From Salminus brasiliensis (lineage: Eukaryota > Chordata > Actinopteri > Characiformes > Bryconidae): a stretch of 64,000 bases of DNA. The notes beneath the pieces are model-generated. The model had not been told where the DNA came from, searched no databases, and saw only the letters and a list, made by a program, of their open reading frames with translations. The stretch covers positions 32,533,477 through 32,597,476 of the forward strand of contig NC_132896.1 in the NCBI RefSeq assembly GCF_030463535.1, written 5' to 3'. Of this stretch, positions 39,801 through 50,023 are shown one piece after another (the stretch's first letter is position 1; each line of letters opens with the position of its first letter). The position numbers and the translations under genes were made by a program.

Positions 39801-40591
39801 TCCCTCGACCCTGGCTTTGCACACTGGCACCCATCCACTGGTTTTCCCTGTGGTCTTGTCCATCCTCTGGATTTGCATCTGTGACTGTAAGTTATCACAC
39901 AAGATGTGGACCTTTATGAAGGATACTAAAAAAAAAACCCTGCTTGTGTTACTTGTGCTAGCTAAGGAGAAGAACACTGACCTGTGGTGTCCACAGGTAT
40001 CCGTTCGCAGTCATCGGTCCGTGTGGTGAACTTGCAGCGAAAAAGACCCCCAGTAATGTTGGCTTTCTGGCTGGGCCAGGCCTTTGTGCGAGGGGCACCA
40101 ATCAACAAGCTTAAGTTGAAGATGATTTAGGGGGTTATGTCAGCAGTTGAACAGGGATTAACAGGGAATGACGCTGAAACATAGACACCTCACTCTAAAA
40201 ATGAAAGGTGCTACACAGGGTTCTTTGAGCGATGCCATAGAAGAACCATAGAAGAACCAATTTTTGGGTGTGAAGAGCTTTAAAAGGTTCGGAAAAGTTT
40301 TTCCATGGAAGCAAAAATGGTTGTTCTATGGCATTCTTACCCTTTGTAGCACCTTTTTTGGCATTATCTGCATCAGTCTTTGCTTCTAATAGCATGCAAA
40401 GTAACTCACAATTGCTGCTCGGTGGGTTTGACCTGGTGGTGCATTGCCACGGAAAATCCAAATAGACTGCCCAACTCTCCATTTTTCCTCAGGATATTTT
40501 CCTCGTCCAGGTTGAAAGCAAAGGCCTGCCATAAATGCAGGTTGCTAATGAGCCAGAGGCTCAGGACCAGTAATTCTCGTCCTGCTTGCAT
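25350..40591 (-). CDS. itga6l: Integrin alpha-6-like chain, complete gene of 25 exons
   Basis: Alpha chain of a laminin-binding-type integrin. Minus-strand exons, 5' to 3': 40591-40410, 40109-39982, 39884-39790, 39689-39464, 38652-38548, 37655-37439, 36407-36202, 36080-35989, 35058-34931, 34845-34756, 34650-34586, 34480-34344, 32922-32770, 32598-32483, 32380-32230, 31057-30974, 30874-30795, 30582-30508, 29687-29585, 28938-28762, 28632-28528, 28367-28257, 27892-27794, 26909-26784, 25430-25350. They total 3132 nt, 1043 codons plus stop, with all phases agreeing. A signal peptide precedes FNLDEEN, the expected mature N-terminus. FG-GAP repeats carry calcium sites [18 protein letters not shown] and [10 protein letters not shown] furin-type site REKR lies in exon 28632-28528. 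The matches [21 protein letters not shown] and [10 protein letters not shown] favour alpha-6 over alpha-3 or alpha-7. The transmembrane segment is in exon 26909-26784. The last exon is tentative: it starts LGCFTCDMC in place of GFFKR. Confidence 0.9.
26010..26475. repeat. Fold-back inverted repeat in the last integrin intron
   Basis: The left arm (about 26013-26245) and the right arm (about 26295-26474) are near-perfect reverse complements. Examples are GTTCACCCAAAGAAATGCTT against AAGCATTTCTTTGGGTGAAC, and TTTGGTCATGTAGACAAAAT against its complement near 26340. The loop is about 50 bases. It could be a fold-back element or MITE. It lies between the predicted last two integrin exons. Confidence 0.85.
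27930..28225. repeat. GGGCCCA-type dispersed repeat, copy 1
   Basis: Shares ACATTTTGTCCTTGGGTTCC, GGGACCAGGAGGGGT and GGGCCCATTTGG with about 43960-44290. No coding capacity is recognised. It lies in an integrin intron. Confidence 0.6.
29065..29460. mobile_element. Interspersed DNA transposon-like repeat, copy 3
   Basis: Opens ACAAAAGTATTGGGACACCC and carries the same landmarks as 3806-4320 (TTTTGTTGGAGTAACTGTCT, CAGAGAGTCCTATTCTATTG). It is intronic to the integrin gene. Confidence 0.65.
31105..31760. repeat. About 51-bp minisatellite, array 1
   Basis: Roughly a dozen units of the form TTTATGGACTAATATCTCCT + ATTCTAGTGTATAGGAGTG + TTTATTGAGGTG. It lies in the integrin intron between exons 32380-32230 and 31057-30974. 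Confidence 0.9.
33003..33075. repeat. Short retroelement-tail-like fragment
   Basis: AAGATAAGATAGTCCTTTAT followed by TAGTCCCGCAGTGGGGAAAT, a sequence seen widely in fish genomes as part of a retroelement. It stands alone here. Confidence 0.4.
33340..34145. repeat. About 52-bp minisatellite, array 2
   Basis: Roughly fifteen units built on GACTAATATCTCCAGGTCTA and GTGTATAGGAGTGTTTATTA, the same core as array 1 at 31105-31760. It lies in the intron between exons 34480-34344 and 32922-32770. Confidence 0.9.
35595..35940. mobile_element. SINE-like repeat, second copy
   Basis: Shares AGCAGCCAGAGCCTGAGAGA and GCACAATTG with the element at about 13010-13170, here with a longer body and an A-rich end near 35960. 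It lies in an integrin intron. Confidence 0.5.
36821..36853. repeat. (AAT)n microsatellite
   Basis: About ten AAT units in an AT-rich integrin intron. Confidence 0.9.
38828..39280. mobile_element. Tc1/mariner-type remnant in an integrin intron
   Basis: GATCAGCCATAACATCAGAA at the left and AATGTTATGGCTGATCTGTG at the right are inverted ends, as in the 7955-8985 element. The inside matches the same family in the opposite orientation (GACCCCACAAGACCTCTGAA; TTTAGTAGGTACTGACC). Confidence 0.75.
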
Positions 40592-40667
40592 GTTGCTGCG
40601 TTCACTCTGGAGCTGCTCTGATTGCCCTGCAGCTGAGTCTGTGTTGGCAGTGAGGGATGGCAGCTGC

Positions 40668-40675
40668 TTTATATA
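40668..40675 (-). promoter_or_regulatory. Possible TATA box of the integrin gene
   Basis: On the minus strand this reads TATATAAA, about 77 bases upstream of the ATG at 40591. Position and sequence fit a TATA box with a short 5' leader. The transcription start is unknown. Confidence 0.4.
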
Positions 40676-42879
40676 ACTGTGGGGTGTGGAATTCTGTGGA
40701 ACTGGCAGACTAATTTACTGAAACTGGGTGTGGACAGACAGTGAAGTATTGTACTTTAAGATAAAGGAAGTTAATATTTACCTGTTCCATTCAGGTGGAG
40801 TGCAGTGCTATAATGCACTTTGATCCTGAGTCATTTGTAAACAGACTTTCTTGGCGAGTTTGCTTTCAGACTGGGTCCTGGGGGGTGCGTTGGTAATGTA
40901 CAGCAGTTGATTGTCAGTAGATGTGAATGTGTATATTATTTAATGCACTGCTTCAGCAGCCTCATGCAGGAGAAAGGGCTGTTGTACCAGCTAACTGCAT
41001 TTCTAAAGACTAGTAAGAGGTGGTAGTGGTAGGTGTCACTAGATGGAGCCAGTGATGTGTGTCAGCATATCTAAGCAGGTTCTGACACTCAAAGGGTCAA
41101 AAAATGTACACCAAGCTGGGTGTTTACCTGAGACCATATTCTTAGTAAACTAATCTCCAATCAAATAAATTAAATAAATCATTGTGCGCAAGGCAGGGAT
41201 GTCGCTCGGACAGGGTGCCAGTCCATTGCCTTGTACCACACACAAGCATACAAGTTTCAAGTTCAAGTTTAAGGTTTATTTGTCATTTGCATGTCAGGAT
41301 ATTTATGCATTGAAATGCTTGTGTTGAGGCTCAGGTTGATGCTCTACAGGAGGACAAAACTATATACATACTAAACATATTAAAATAAAGTTAGATATAA
41401 AAAAATGATATTAAATAAATACAAAATACACACAAAATACAGAATATACAAAGACAGAAGGGATCTGTAGAAATTCTCTGATATGTACATTTATGAGACA
41501 GGTATAGTCTGAGAGAGAGTGGAGCTAAATATATATATATAAATATATAAGTTTATGTCTATTCCTGTTATATAAAGTGACTTAGTGATGTTGCCCATAG
41601 CAGTGATATATAGAGTATATTCACACACTCACACCTAAGGGCAATTTAGTATGGCCAGTTCACCCCATAATGTGAATTTCTTGGACCCAGATGAAACCCA
41701 AACTCCTCAGAGGCAGTGACCAGTGCAGGGATTGAACCCCCAACCATCGTGTCGCTTCTTCTAAAGGTCTAAATATGCCTTAATATGGATAAGGAACAAA
41801 TAAGGAACATATAGTACATTTTATAAGGATATCTATGTTTATAGATAGGTGGGTTAAAAAGGTGGGAGGTTGACCTTTAGGACAGTAGCCCATCTGTTGC
41901 TGCACTATTCATCAGTCATCTTTTATCCCATTTATTGATAGAAAAGGATGACCACAGGACCACCGCTGTTATTAAATAAGTGGTGGACCATCTCAGCACA
42001 GCAGTGTTGCAGGGGGTTTTACACAATGAGTGTCAAATGACTTACTAGCCACCTTATTAGTCCTACCTACCTTGTGCTGTAGCTACAGATTATACAACAG
42101 CTGTTTAATATCTTAATCTTTAATATCTGTAATAACTGTTTAAATAATATCTGCTCAACATTGGTCCTATGGTTGTTTATTTCCATTGGAAGAAATCTGA
42201 CTGTTCCTACTGTTGCACTGCTACAGTCGAAAAGTTTACCTGTATGAGTGTAACTGCACTGTAGGTATACTGTGCTTCTAAACTGGCAACAGGTGAGAGG
42301 AGGAACATGTGCAACATGTTTTGAGCTGCTTTCAGGAAAAAAATTACACCTACAGGTGTAATTAATAACATGTGACTTCTGCAATTATAATCCTTGCAAT
42401 TTGCCACAAACCGCTACAATTGGTTAAGCAACAAAAACAGGACAGGTTTCGGGAAGCATTCATTATATGCTTGAAGTGTTTATGGGAAGCCCCACCCAGG
42501 ACCCTCGAATGAAGGATTTTATGGCGTTCTGCTCAGGCGTGAACTACATTTGGATCCCAGTCAACTGTCAATGTGACGGGTGTGGCTTTTCACTTTAATG
42601 TTGGCCATGCATAACTCCAATTTTCTTTGACTTTAGTGTTCCACTTAACTGGACATGAAGAGACATGCTAGGAATCAGCAGAATATTCAAAGCCAAACAA
42701 GCCACTGTGTTCAACTAAAGGCCTTTTACAGTCACTGAAAAGGGTTCTTTACTGGGACTTGTAATTGTAGTGGAATCCTTTTTATTTCTTTAATGCAGCA
42801 TACCCAGTACATGGGTATTTGATCAATGCGAATAACCAGTTAACCATCCAAATAACCTTTAAACATTCATAATTCTATA

Positions 42880-43220
42880 TACACAGATCAGCCATCGGTA
42901 AAGTCAGTGGGAACTGCATATTAGGCAGCAAATGAACCGTCAGTTCGTGAGGGTGATGTGTTACAAACATGAAAAATGGGCAAGCGTAAGAATCTGAGAC
43001 GGCTAGACGAGCACCTCCAAAACAACAGGAAGGTCTTTTGGGGTTTTCAGTACCTACCAGATACCACAGGATGCCTTGAATGGTTAGACGTGTTTGTTTT
43101 TGTGGTGGCACAAGAGAAATTTACTCAGTATCAGACATGCAGTAATGTTAAAGAATCCCCAGAGAACCCCTATTTCTATATGGCATCACTCAAAGACACA
43201 ACACACAATATATGTCCAAA
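42880..43220. mobile_element. Tc1/mariner-type remnant
   Basis: Opens ACACAGATCAGCCATCGGTA and contains ATGGGCAAGCGTAAGAATCT, the start region of a Tc1-like transposase, then is deleted and scrambled. Same family as 7955-8985. Confidence 0.65.
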
Positions 43221-43959
43221 TGTTTGTGGACATCTCATGAATGTATTCATACTTTAAGTTGCACCCAGTTAGAGAATTCAGCATTGACTGGGATATGCTT
43301 GACTGGATGGGACAGTGGAGATACCCCCCCCCCAAACGGTTAACCCAAGTTGGGTTGTTGTTGCATACTCTACTAATAAGACTTGAGGTGGGAGGAGTGA
43401 GTGTAGCACATTATATGACCATGCTGGAGGAAGGTGTTCATTGGTGCTGATGGTTTACATACTATAGTGCAAAGCAGTTGCTTTGGATATTGTGATCAGT
43501 GGAATGTCTATTCTCCTCAATGTGATAGCATGCTGTTTTGAGGCACCTAATAGTTCAAATCAGGCCTGTGTTGGGACAGACATTTCGAATATCAAGCTTC
43601 AAACCACAGTCGAGCTGTGAGCATACAGTGGCAGATCTTTATCTGCCAGTTTAATCAGCTTTCACTTGAAATAGACAGGCCTTCACAGCCTGGAACATCA
43701 CAGTAGTGTGCAAAATTCATTGTGGTTTTCACACTTGGTCTTCCTCTGCTACCCTTAAGCTCAATTGTCAAGACCAGAGAGACTTACACTGTCAATACAA
43801 AGTCATAAATACATCTAGGCTTCTAATTTCACTTTCATCTTACATATTAATCTTACCTTTTACAATAACTACCACATATTTATAACACAATTATTTCCCT
43901 AAAGCTACTATGATGCCTTTTAAACTTTTGGGGGAGTGACTGTCTCCTAGGCCATGTCC

Positions 43960-44290
43960 CTGTGCAGCCTGTATAGCCCAATGTTTTGTCCTTGGGTTCC
44001 ATGTTGGCCTCACATATGGATGCCCACCAGGGTCACTAATGGGATCAGGAGGGGTCACACATAGGCCCCATATGTATTGTACACTGCATAGGGGGCCTGG
44101 AATGGACCCATGTTAGATTAAGATGGGGTATGATGACGATGGGGCCCATTTGGTAAGCCTAACTGGGTCCCAGTAAAAATGTGCATACAAACTAGCATAC
44201 AGACTAGACCTAGCCCACTTTCCACCCATGTGAGCCCCACATCAGCATGTTGAGTGGGTCACATTGGTGGAAAACCATTTGTCAATGGTT
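43960..44290. repeat. GGGCCCA-type dispersed repeat, copy 2
   Basis: See 27930-28225. Shared words include TTTTGTCCTTGGGTTCC, GATCAGGAGGGGTCA and GGGGCCCATTTGG. Confidence 0.6.
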
Positions 44291-45342
44291 CTATACTTAA
44301 CCACTACTGTTAAGAGTAAAAAAATGTTCAGTACTACAGTATATGGAAACAATGAGCTGTTGGTTACTGCTAGTTGTACTACCAGCTTGCTGACTCTGTA
44401 GTTATTCTAATTCGCCTGTAAGTCACCAGCACACTGATCGAACCTCCTTACTAACAAAAGGTGTGAAAACAGGGGTGAAAGAGAAGGAAAATCACCAAGC
44501 TGAGCTAAACACCGGGTCTCCAGAGCCAGAATACCCCTGATTGTAAGTTATGCAGTTGTGAGAAGAGCTACTGACCGGCATTATGGACAGTATATTTAAT
44601 AAAATGTATTTTAATAAAAAGGAAAGTAGTTGTGTACCTAAAAAACAAAAGGCCACACAGCTCAGGGTGGATAGGGCAGCTATTCTTGGACTGTAAATAT
44701 CTAGATGTTCAGCTTTCGTGTGTGTAATGTCTATAGTACAGTTTAGGCCTGCATTACTGGAGATGGTCATCCCACACAACATTCAAATGATTCAATATTT
44801 AGTATCTGATATTGGTATTTATTATTTAATCTGTGTCTGATTTGCACAGTTAACGTTTTACTACAGATATTTGGATATTTGGATATTTGGATGCTGGATA
44901 GTCACATAAAGCTGTCAGGGTACTTAAACTTTTCTTCATCTAAGAGACATTAAATCTATATTTACCAAATACTTCAATATCACAGTAACTGCATTGCAAT
45001 GATCAAGTGCAGATGTGCAAATGTGAAGTATGTCGGTTACAGTAAGACGATTGAATGCATTTTTGCAGCCTCTAATGTTGTATCTGAAGAAAAGCTCTGT
45101 GTGTCTTTTTCTCTTACGACAGGCACAAACAGCTGAGCATCCTGTGGAAACTTTGAGAGGCGAGAGGTGGGCTGTTTTTCTGAAAACCCCGCTCTGGGGT
45201 GGTCAAGGCAGCAGAGATAAAACAAGAAGGCGTGGAGGACAGCAGAGCTGCTAAAACCACCAAAGCCTGCACGCCTTAACAGCACCCACAATCAGCCCTG
45301 TCCACTGACACTTCAAAGGCTGAGTTTCGAAATCAGATACAC

Positions 45343-45385
<43 letters not shown>

Positions 45386-45989
45386 CACACTCTGCACTTT
45401 AGTTATGTGTTGTCAATGATTTTAAAAGCTGACTCTGACTTTTGCTCAGTGTGCATTTTTAATTGGTCCTAGCTATTTGGGATTAGTATCTAACAAAAGC
45501 AAAAACTAAGCTCAGTCTTTGTACAGGAAGTTGTTCAATCAACACTATTAATGTTAATTTTTAATAAGTAGAGTGTTGATTTAACACTGTGTAATGTCCC
45601 CATATGAGGACACAGGGTCTCAAGAGGTTAATGTAGGTTAGGTTCCAATTAGGGCCTTTTTTTACTGTCATAACAAAAATGTCATTTTCATGTCAAAATC
45701 TTTTAATTTGTAATAATTTTGTTTTGATGATGTCAAAAAAACATAATGATGGCCAGAACTAAGCTTATATAGAATTCAAATATTTTTATTTTTATCTATT
45801 TGCCAAGTGACAAGGACTGAAAAACAGTGAACAGTTTAGTTTACATTTACTTCAATTTCTACACAATTACTGCTTATTAATGTAATCAGATGTCATTACC
45901 ATCACACCCAGTTATGGGTTCATAAATATGGTTTGCAGTATATACATATAGTATATATATATATGAAATAAAATAATAATATTACATCT

Positions 45990-45994
45990 ATATA

Positions 45995-46061
<67 letters not shown>

Positions 46062-46083
46062 AAATGTAATTTATATAACATAT

Positions 46084-46131
<48 letters not shown>
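45990..46131. repeat. Two adjacent (TA)n arrays
   Basis: About 60 and 45 bases of alternating TA, separated by an AT-rich spacer. Length errors in the assembly are likely here. Confidence 0.95.
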
Positions 46132-46132
<1 letters not shown>

Positions 46133-46881
46133 TGTGTTTAAAAGAATATTCTGGTTAGTTTGTTGAGGTTATTTGATTGTATCCAGTGCATTTCATTCTG
46201 TTGGAAAATAATTATCAAGAAATAACGCAACCTTAGCTTGTAATTTGCGGGGCACTTCCACAAGATAAACAAATTCAATTAACCCCTGAAAAGCCTGTGG
46301 ACCGCCGGCAGTCCGAACGTGTTATTACAAACCTCTATTACCAAGAAATAGCAAAAGTTTGTACAGCAGTGCCTGCAGTAACTGAGTAATTCTGGGTAAT
46401 AAGCCTTTCTGCATTCAGGTCTTAACAACTCAATACTAAAAATGTCTAAAAATAAAGTATTTGTCTTATAATATTAAAATAACAACCTCAAAAAGAGAGC
46501 AATTAGAGAGAAATTGTGTCTTTTACTTGCTATCATTTTTGCATGATGGACCTAGAAATCTTATGCTACATACTGTAATAAATCTACCCTTTGTCTACCA
46601 ACTGCATGAAACACAACCATACAGTCAGATATGTGAGCATGAATCACTGATGAACATGTTATTATGTTAGAGTGACCTATGGTGAATTCTAAGGAAACTT
46701 AAAAGTGGTGTGGGGAGGCGCATAAGTGTGTGTGTAAAAGACAGAGAGACAGATAAAGAGAAATGGGAGGAGTAAAAGAGGGCAAGGGAGGCCTACCAGT
46801 TTGTCCCTATAGTTTGTACAGAAGTCCCTATAGTTACTAAATAATAGGCCTTAGTGCATAATCTGCAATGCATTCAATATG

Positions 46882-46946
<65 letters not shown>

Positions 46947-47129
46947 TTAAGCCTAATTCTGAGTAGATCCTTCTTGTGTGTCCAACTGGTCAGAACTGGT
47001 CTGTTGAGGCATGGAATCCACAAGACGAAGGTGTCATTTAAAGTTTTTTTTCTTTTTGTCCTGTAAAGTTGCCCTTTCAGAGGAGAGTTTTCTGTGATCG
47101 GATTCCATCCAGTCAAAGTACAGTCAGAT

Positions 47130-47360
47130 ACTATCTGGATACAAAATGCAAGTTAATGCCAGGTGTAAAAAAGGATCTGCTGCCAATGTTGATGCACTAA
47201 GAACATCAACATTGACAGCAGATCCTTTAAGTCCTGTAGGTTGTGAGGTGGGGCCTCCATGGATAGCATCAAAGAGCCTCAGGTGTCCATGACCCTGACG
47301 TTGGTTTACCGGTTGTCCTTTTTTTTGAACCACTTTTGGTAGGTAATGTTGCTCTCTTTT
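47130..47360. mobile_element. Tc1/mariner-type remnant with a hairpin
   Basis: The minus-strand-oriented family words GGGCCTCCATGGATAGCATC, AAGAGCCTCAGGTGTCCATG and CCACTTTTGGTAGGTA match the 7955-8985 element. At about 47169-47232 the stretch containing GGATCTGCTGCCAATGTTGA is followed, after a short loop, by its near-exact reverse complement. Confidence 0.7.
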
Positions 47361-47923
47361 GCTGGAGAGCAACAGAATTTCTATTTCTTCATATGATTTC
47401 AAAAACCGCTGTTCAGTGGGAGGTCTGTGAGTAGATTACTTGATGGACAAAACAGGAATATTTTGCTGAGGGGGTGCAATATTAATATTTCACATTTCTA
47501 ACTGTATATGTCTTACTTAAACTCACAGCAGAATAATTATGACTTATAGTTATGTAATCTATATATTGTTTATGATCTTTTCAGTTCACCTTGTGTTAGA
47601 TTAGTTGTCTCCTTAAATACATTTAAATACATACTTTTCAGATCATCTAGAGGTAATGGAAACTATTTATATTTCATTATTTAAACATAATAATTCGGTT
47701 ATATGTTACATTTTAAGAGCTAATCAATGATTTGAAGATACTGGCTTCTGGCTGTCAATTTGGGCTAATGTTCTTGTTCTATGTTAAGTGGTCACATTGT
47801 GTGAAGTCTAAATATCTGCGGCCAAATGATATTTCCATAGAAGGTCCAGAGGACGTCTGGTGGTCAAATCTGTTCTTTCAAGCAAGCAGAAAGGACCTTG
47901 TGACCTAATATAAACAACCAGCC

Positions 47924-48239
47924 ATGATTTCTATGAAGATCACTCCAGTCTGAATTCTTACTTACTTTACCCCCAAATCCATTAATCAATTAAATCTAAT
48001 TGAAAATTACATTTTCAGATTCTGGAGAAGCTGTGAGTCTTCATCAGAAGCCACCAGTTTTGTTAGCCAAGGCTGGTGAAGCTGTTACCCTCCACTGCAC
48101 ATTTGAGAAACACAACAGTAATGAACGAATAGTTTGGTATAAGCAGAAACCGGGACAGGCTCCTCAGAATGTGGCAGTAATTAAAGCAAATAGCGAACCA
48201 GTGATTTCACCTGAGTTTGAGAAATCAGGAATTGTGTGA
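47924..48239 (+). pseudogene. NITR pseudogene fragment (leader plus half a V domain)
   Basis: A leader-like exon starts at ATG 47924 and matches the leader of the next NITR (KITPV), but TGA at 47951-47953 stands where that gene has the Trp codon. A V exon follows from an acceptor at 48018. From 48019 to about 48231 it is nearly the same as the V exon of the intact neighbour (SGEAVSLHQKPP, WYKQKPGQAPQNVAV), with roughly six differing residues in about 72. Homology then stops after EFEKSGI, in the region before strand D, and a stop follows. There is no second half of the V domain, no I domain, no transmembrane exon and no tail. This is a recent, broken duplicate. Confidence 0.85.
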
Positions 48240-49880
48240 ATCAGGTACTGTATTTTACCTACTTTTTACTTTTCCTATTCTCAAAATTTAGACCTAATTC
48301 TTACCCTTTCACTGTTCATCCTCGTTCCCACAGGACCATAAAGCTCTGGAAGTGAATTATGCTTATATAAATAGTTCTTCATGGAATTAAAAGTGGTTTG
48401 TCTGTGTCATCACTCAAAGAACTCATTAAAGCAGCTTTATTTGGAAGAATTTAGCATTTTCCATTCAAACCTCAAAAATGCTTATAATAAACTTACATCA
48501 GTGTTAGAGTCATATTAACCAACATACTCTGTAATGTTATATTTTGGGGAAATATTTAATTACCAAGAAAAAAAAAAACATCATAGAGTTCAGTTAACGA
48601 ACAAATAAAAATAAATTAGGTCTTAATGTTTCCCACAAAACCTGTAAACCCTAGAAAACTTCTCTGTTTTTAAATGTCATCAATCACTATCTTAATGATT
48701 AATTACTTTTTCTTTTTAGATCTTTTCTTTGTAGAAAAAGAAATTTAGCTTAATTTAGAAAATTGGCTTATACTGTAGCTGTTTATGGAAAATGAATGAT
48801 GCAAAAGGGTGAACCCAAAATTCTCTGTGGTATTTTGGTGATTCTGTGGTTTGTGTCTAAAAGCAGCAGCAGATGAGCAGTGACACTTCTAAAGAAAGTG
48901 AGGGGAAGTGTGAGATGAAAGTGCCCAATTTCTGACATCACAAATGTGTCTTTTAAGCAGAAAGTACTGAGATTGCAATAATTTGTGCAGTGGGTCTGTA
49001 AACATAAATAATACTATAGTGGAGCCTGAATTAACTGCAATTCAGTGAAACACCTAAAGTTTAGATTCCTTCAGGAAGGTCTGATCCATTATAAAATTAA
49101 ACAATTGATATTTGAAAAAAAGTTCAGTGCTGTTAATATAATATTTTCACTGCCGGTCATAAACAAACTGTAAAATTGTTCATAAGTGATGAGAAAGATT
49201 TGTTTTGGTGTGTATGCAGTGATTAACAACTCTAAAAACAAGATAACAATATATAAATCTGCAATTTATCAAACATAAAGAAACTGAACTATACTACAAC
49301 CAATAAATAAATAATTGATAAAGTGACAAACGACACTAAAAGAAGAGCACAGTGTATTATATGGTAAATAATGATATGCACATTTATTACTGTAAACTAA
49401 GGTTTGTCAGTTCTACGTCATTTAAGAAAAGACAGTTTCATTGGTTTGACTCAACTCAAATAAGCCATTAGACTTAGGAAATGGCAATAAAATGTGTAGT
49501 CTACTCTCAAATGATGATTCAAATGGCTCTTTGCATGATGCCAAAGAAGAACCATTTTTGGTGCCAAAAAGAAGCATGTTTATAATAGAGCTGTGGGTTC
49601 TATTAGTTTTATAGGCCTCAAAACCATCACTTAATGTAACAGATCATTTCTAATTTAAAGGTTCTCTATTAGAAACACAGTTCTTTATGGGACAGCCTGA
49701 TAGCATCCTATTCACCAGCCTGAAGTACAATTTATAAACCATAAAGAAAGATCTAAACTTTACCAATCAAAGTATTTAGTGAAATGAAGCTACCTTGAAT
49801 ATTTTATTGTGTTGAAAACTGTAAATACAAGTCATTTAAGGTTCTTCTTCTGTTAGGTAACACTTCCTAAATGAGGGTTT

Positions 49881-49889
49881 TCATTGGCT
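49881..49889 (-). promoter_or_regulatory. Inverted CCAAT motif upstream of the first intact NITR
   Basis: TCATTGGCT, the reverse complement of AGCCAATGA, lies about 140 bases before the start codon. The same nonamer is upstream of the two other intact NITR genes. A CTTCCT (ETS-like GGAAG on the other strand) lies just before it at about 49863. Confidence 0.5.
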
Positions 49890-50023
49890 GTTGCACAATT
49901 GATGACACAGTGGTTTCTAAAGAGGCCCAGAGGTCTGGTCTGGTAGGTACATTACGCTCCATCAAGCAGGCAGAAGGACTTTGTGGTTTCCTTTCAAACG
50001 TTTCTCTTCAAATAGCTTAAATA

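Larger units (their letters stand above)
40592..47923. other. Intergenic region between the integrin and the NITR cluster
   Basis: No gene seen. Contents are a retroelement-like AT-rich block (about 41230-41640), a Tc1 remnant (42880-43220), a dispersed repeat (43960-44290), a CA tract (about 45341-45390), (TA)n arrays (45990-46131 and 46883-46942) and a Tc1 remnant with a hairpin (47130-47360). Short open frames in this stretch look random or transposon-derived. Confidence 0.6.

Noticed and set aside
42976..43257. 93-residue + strand frame
   Set aside because: It is a scrambled Tc1-like transposon fragment.
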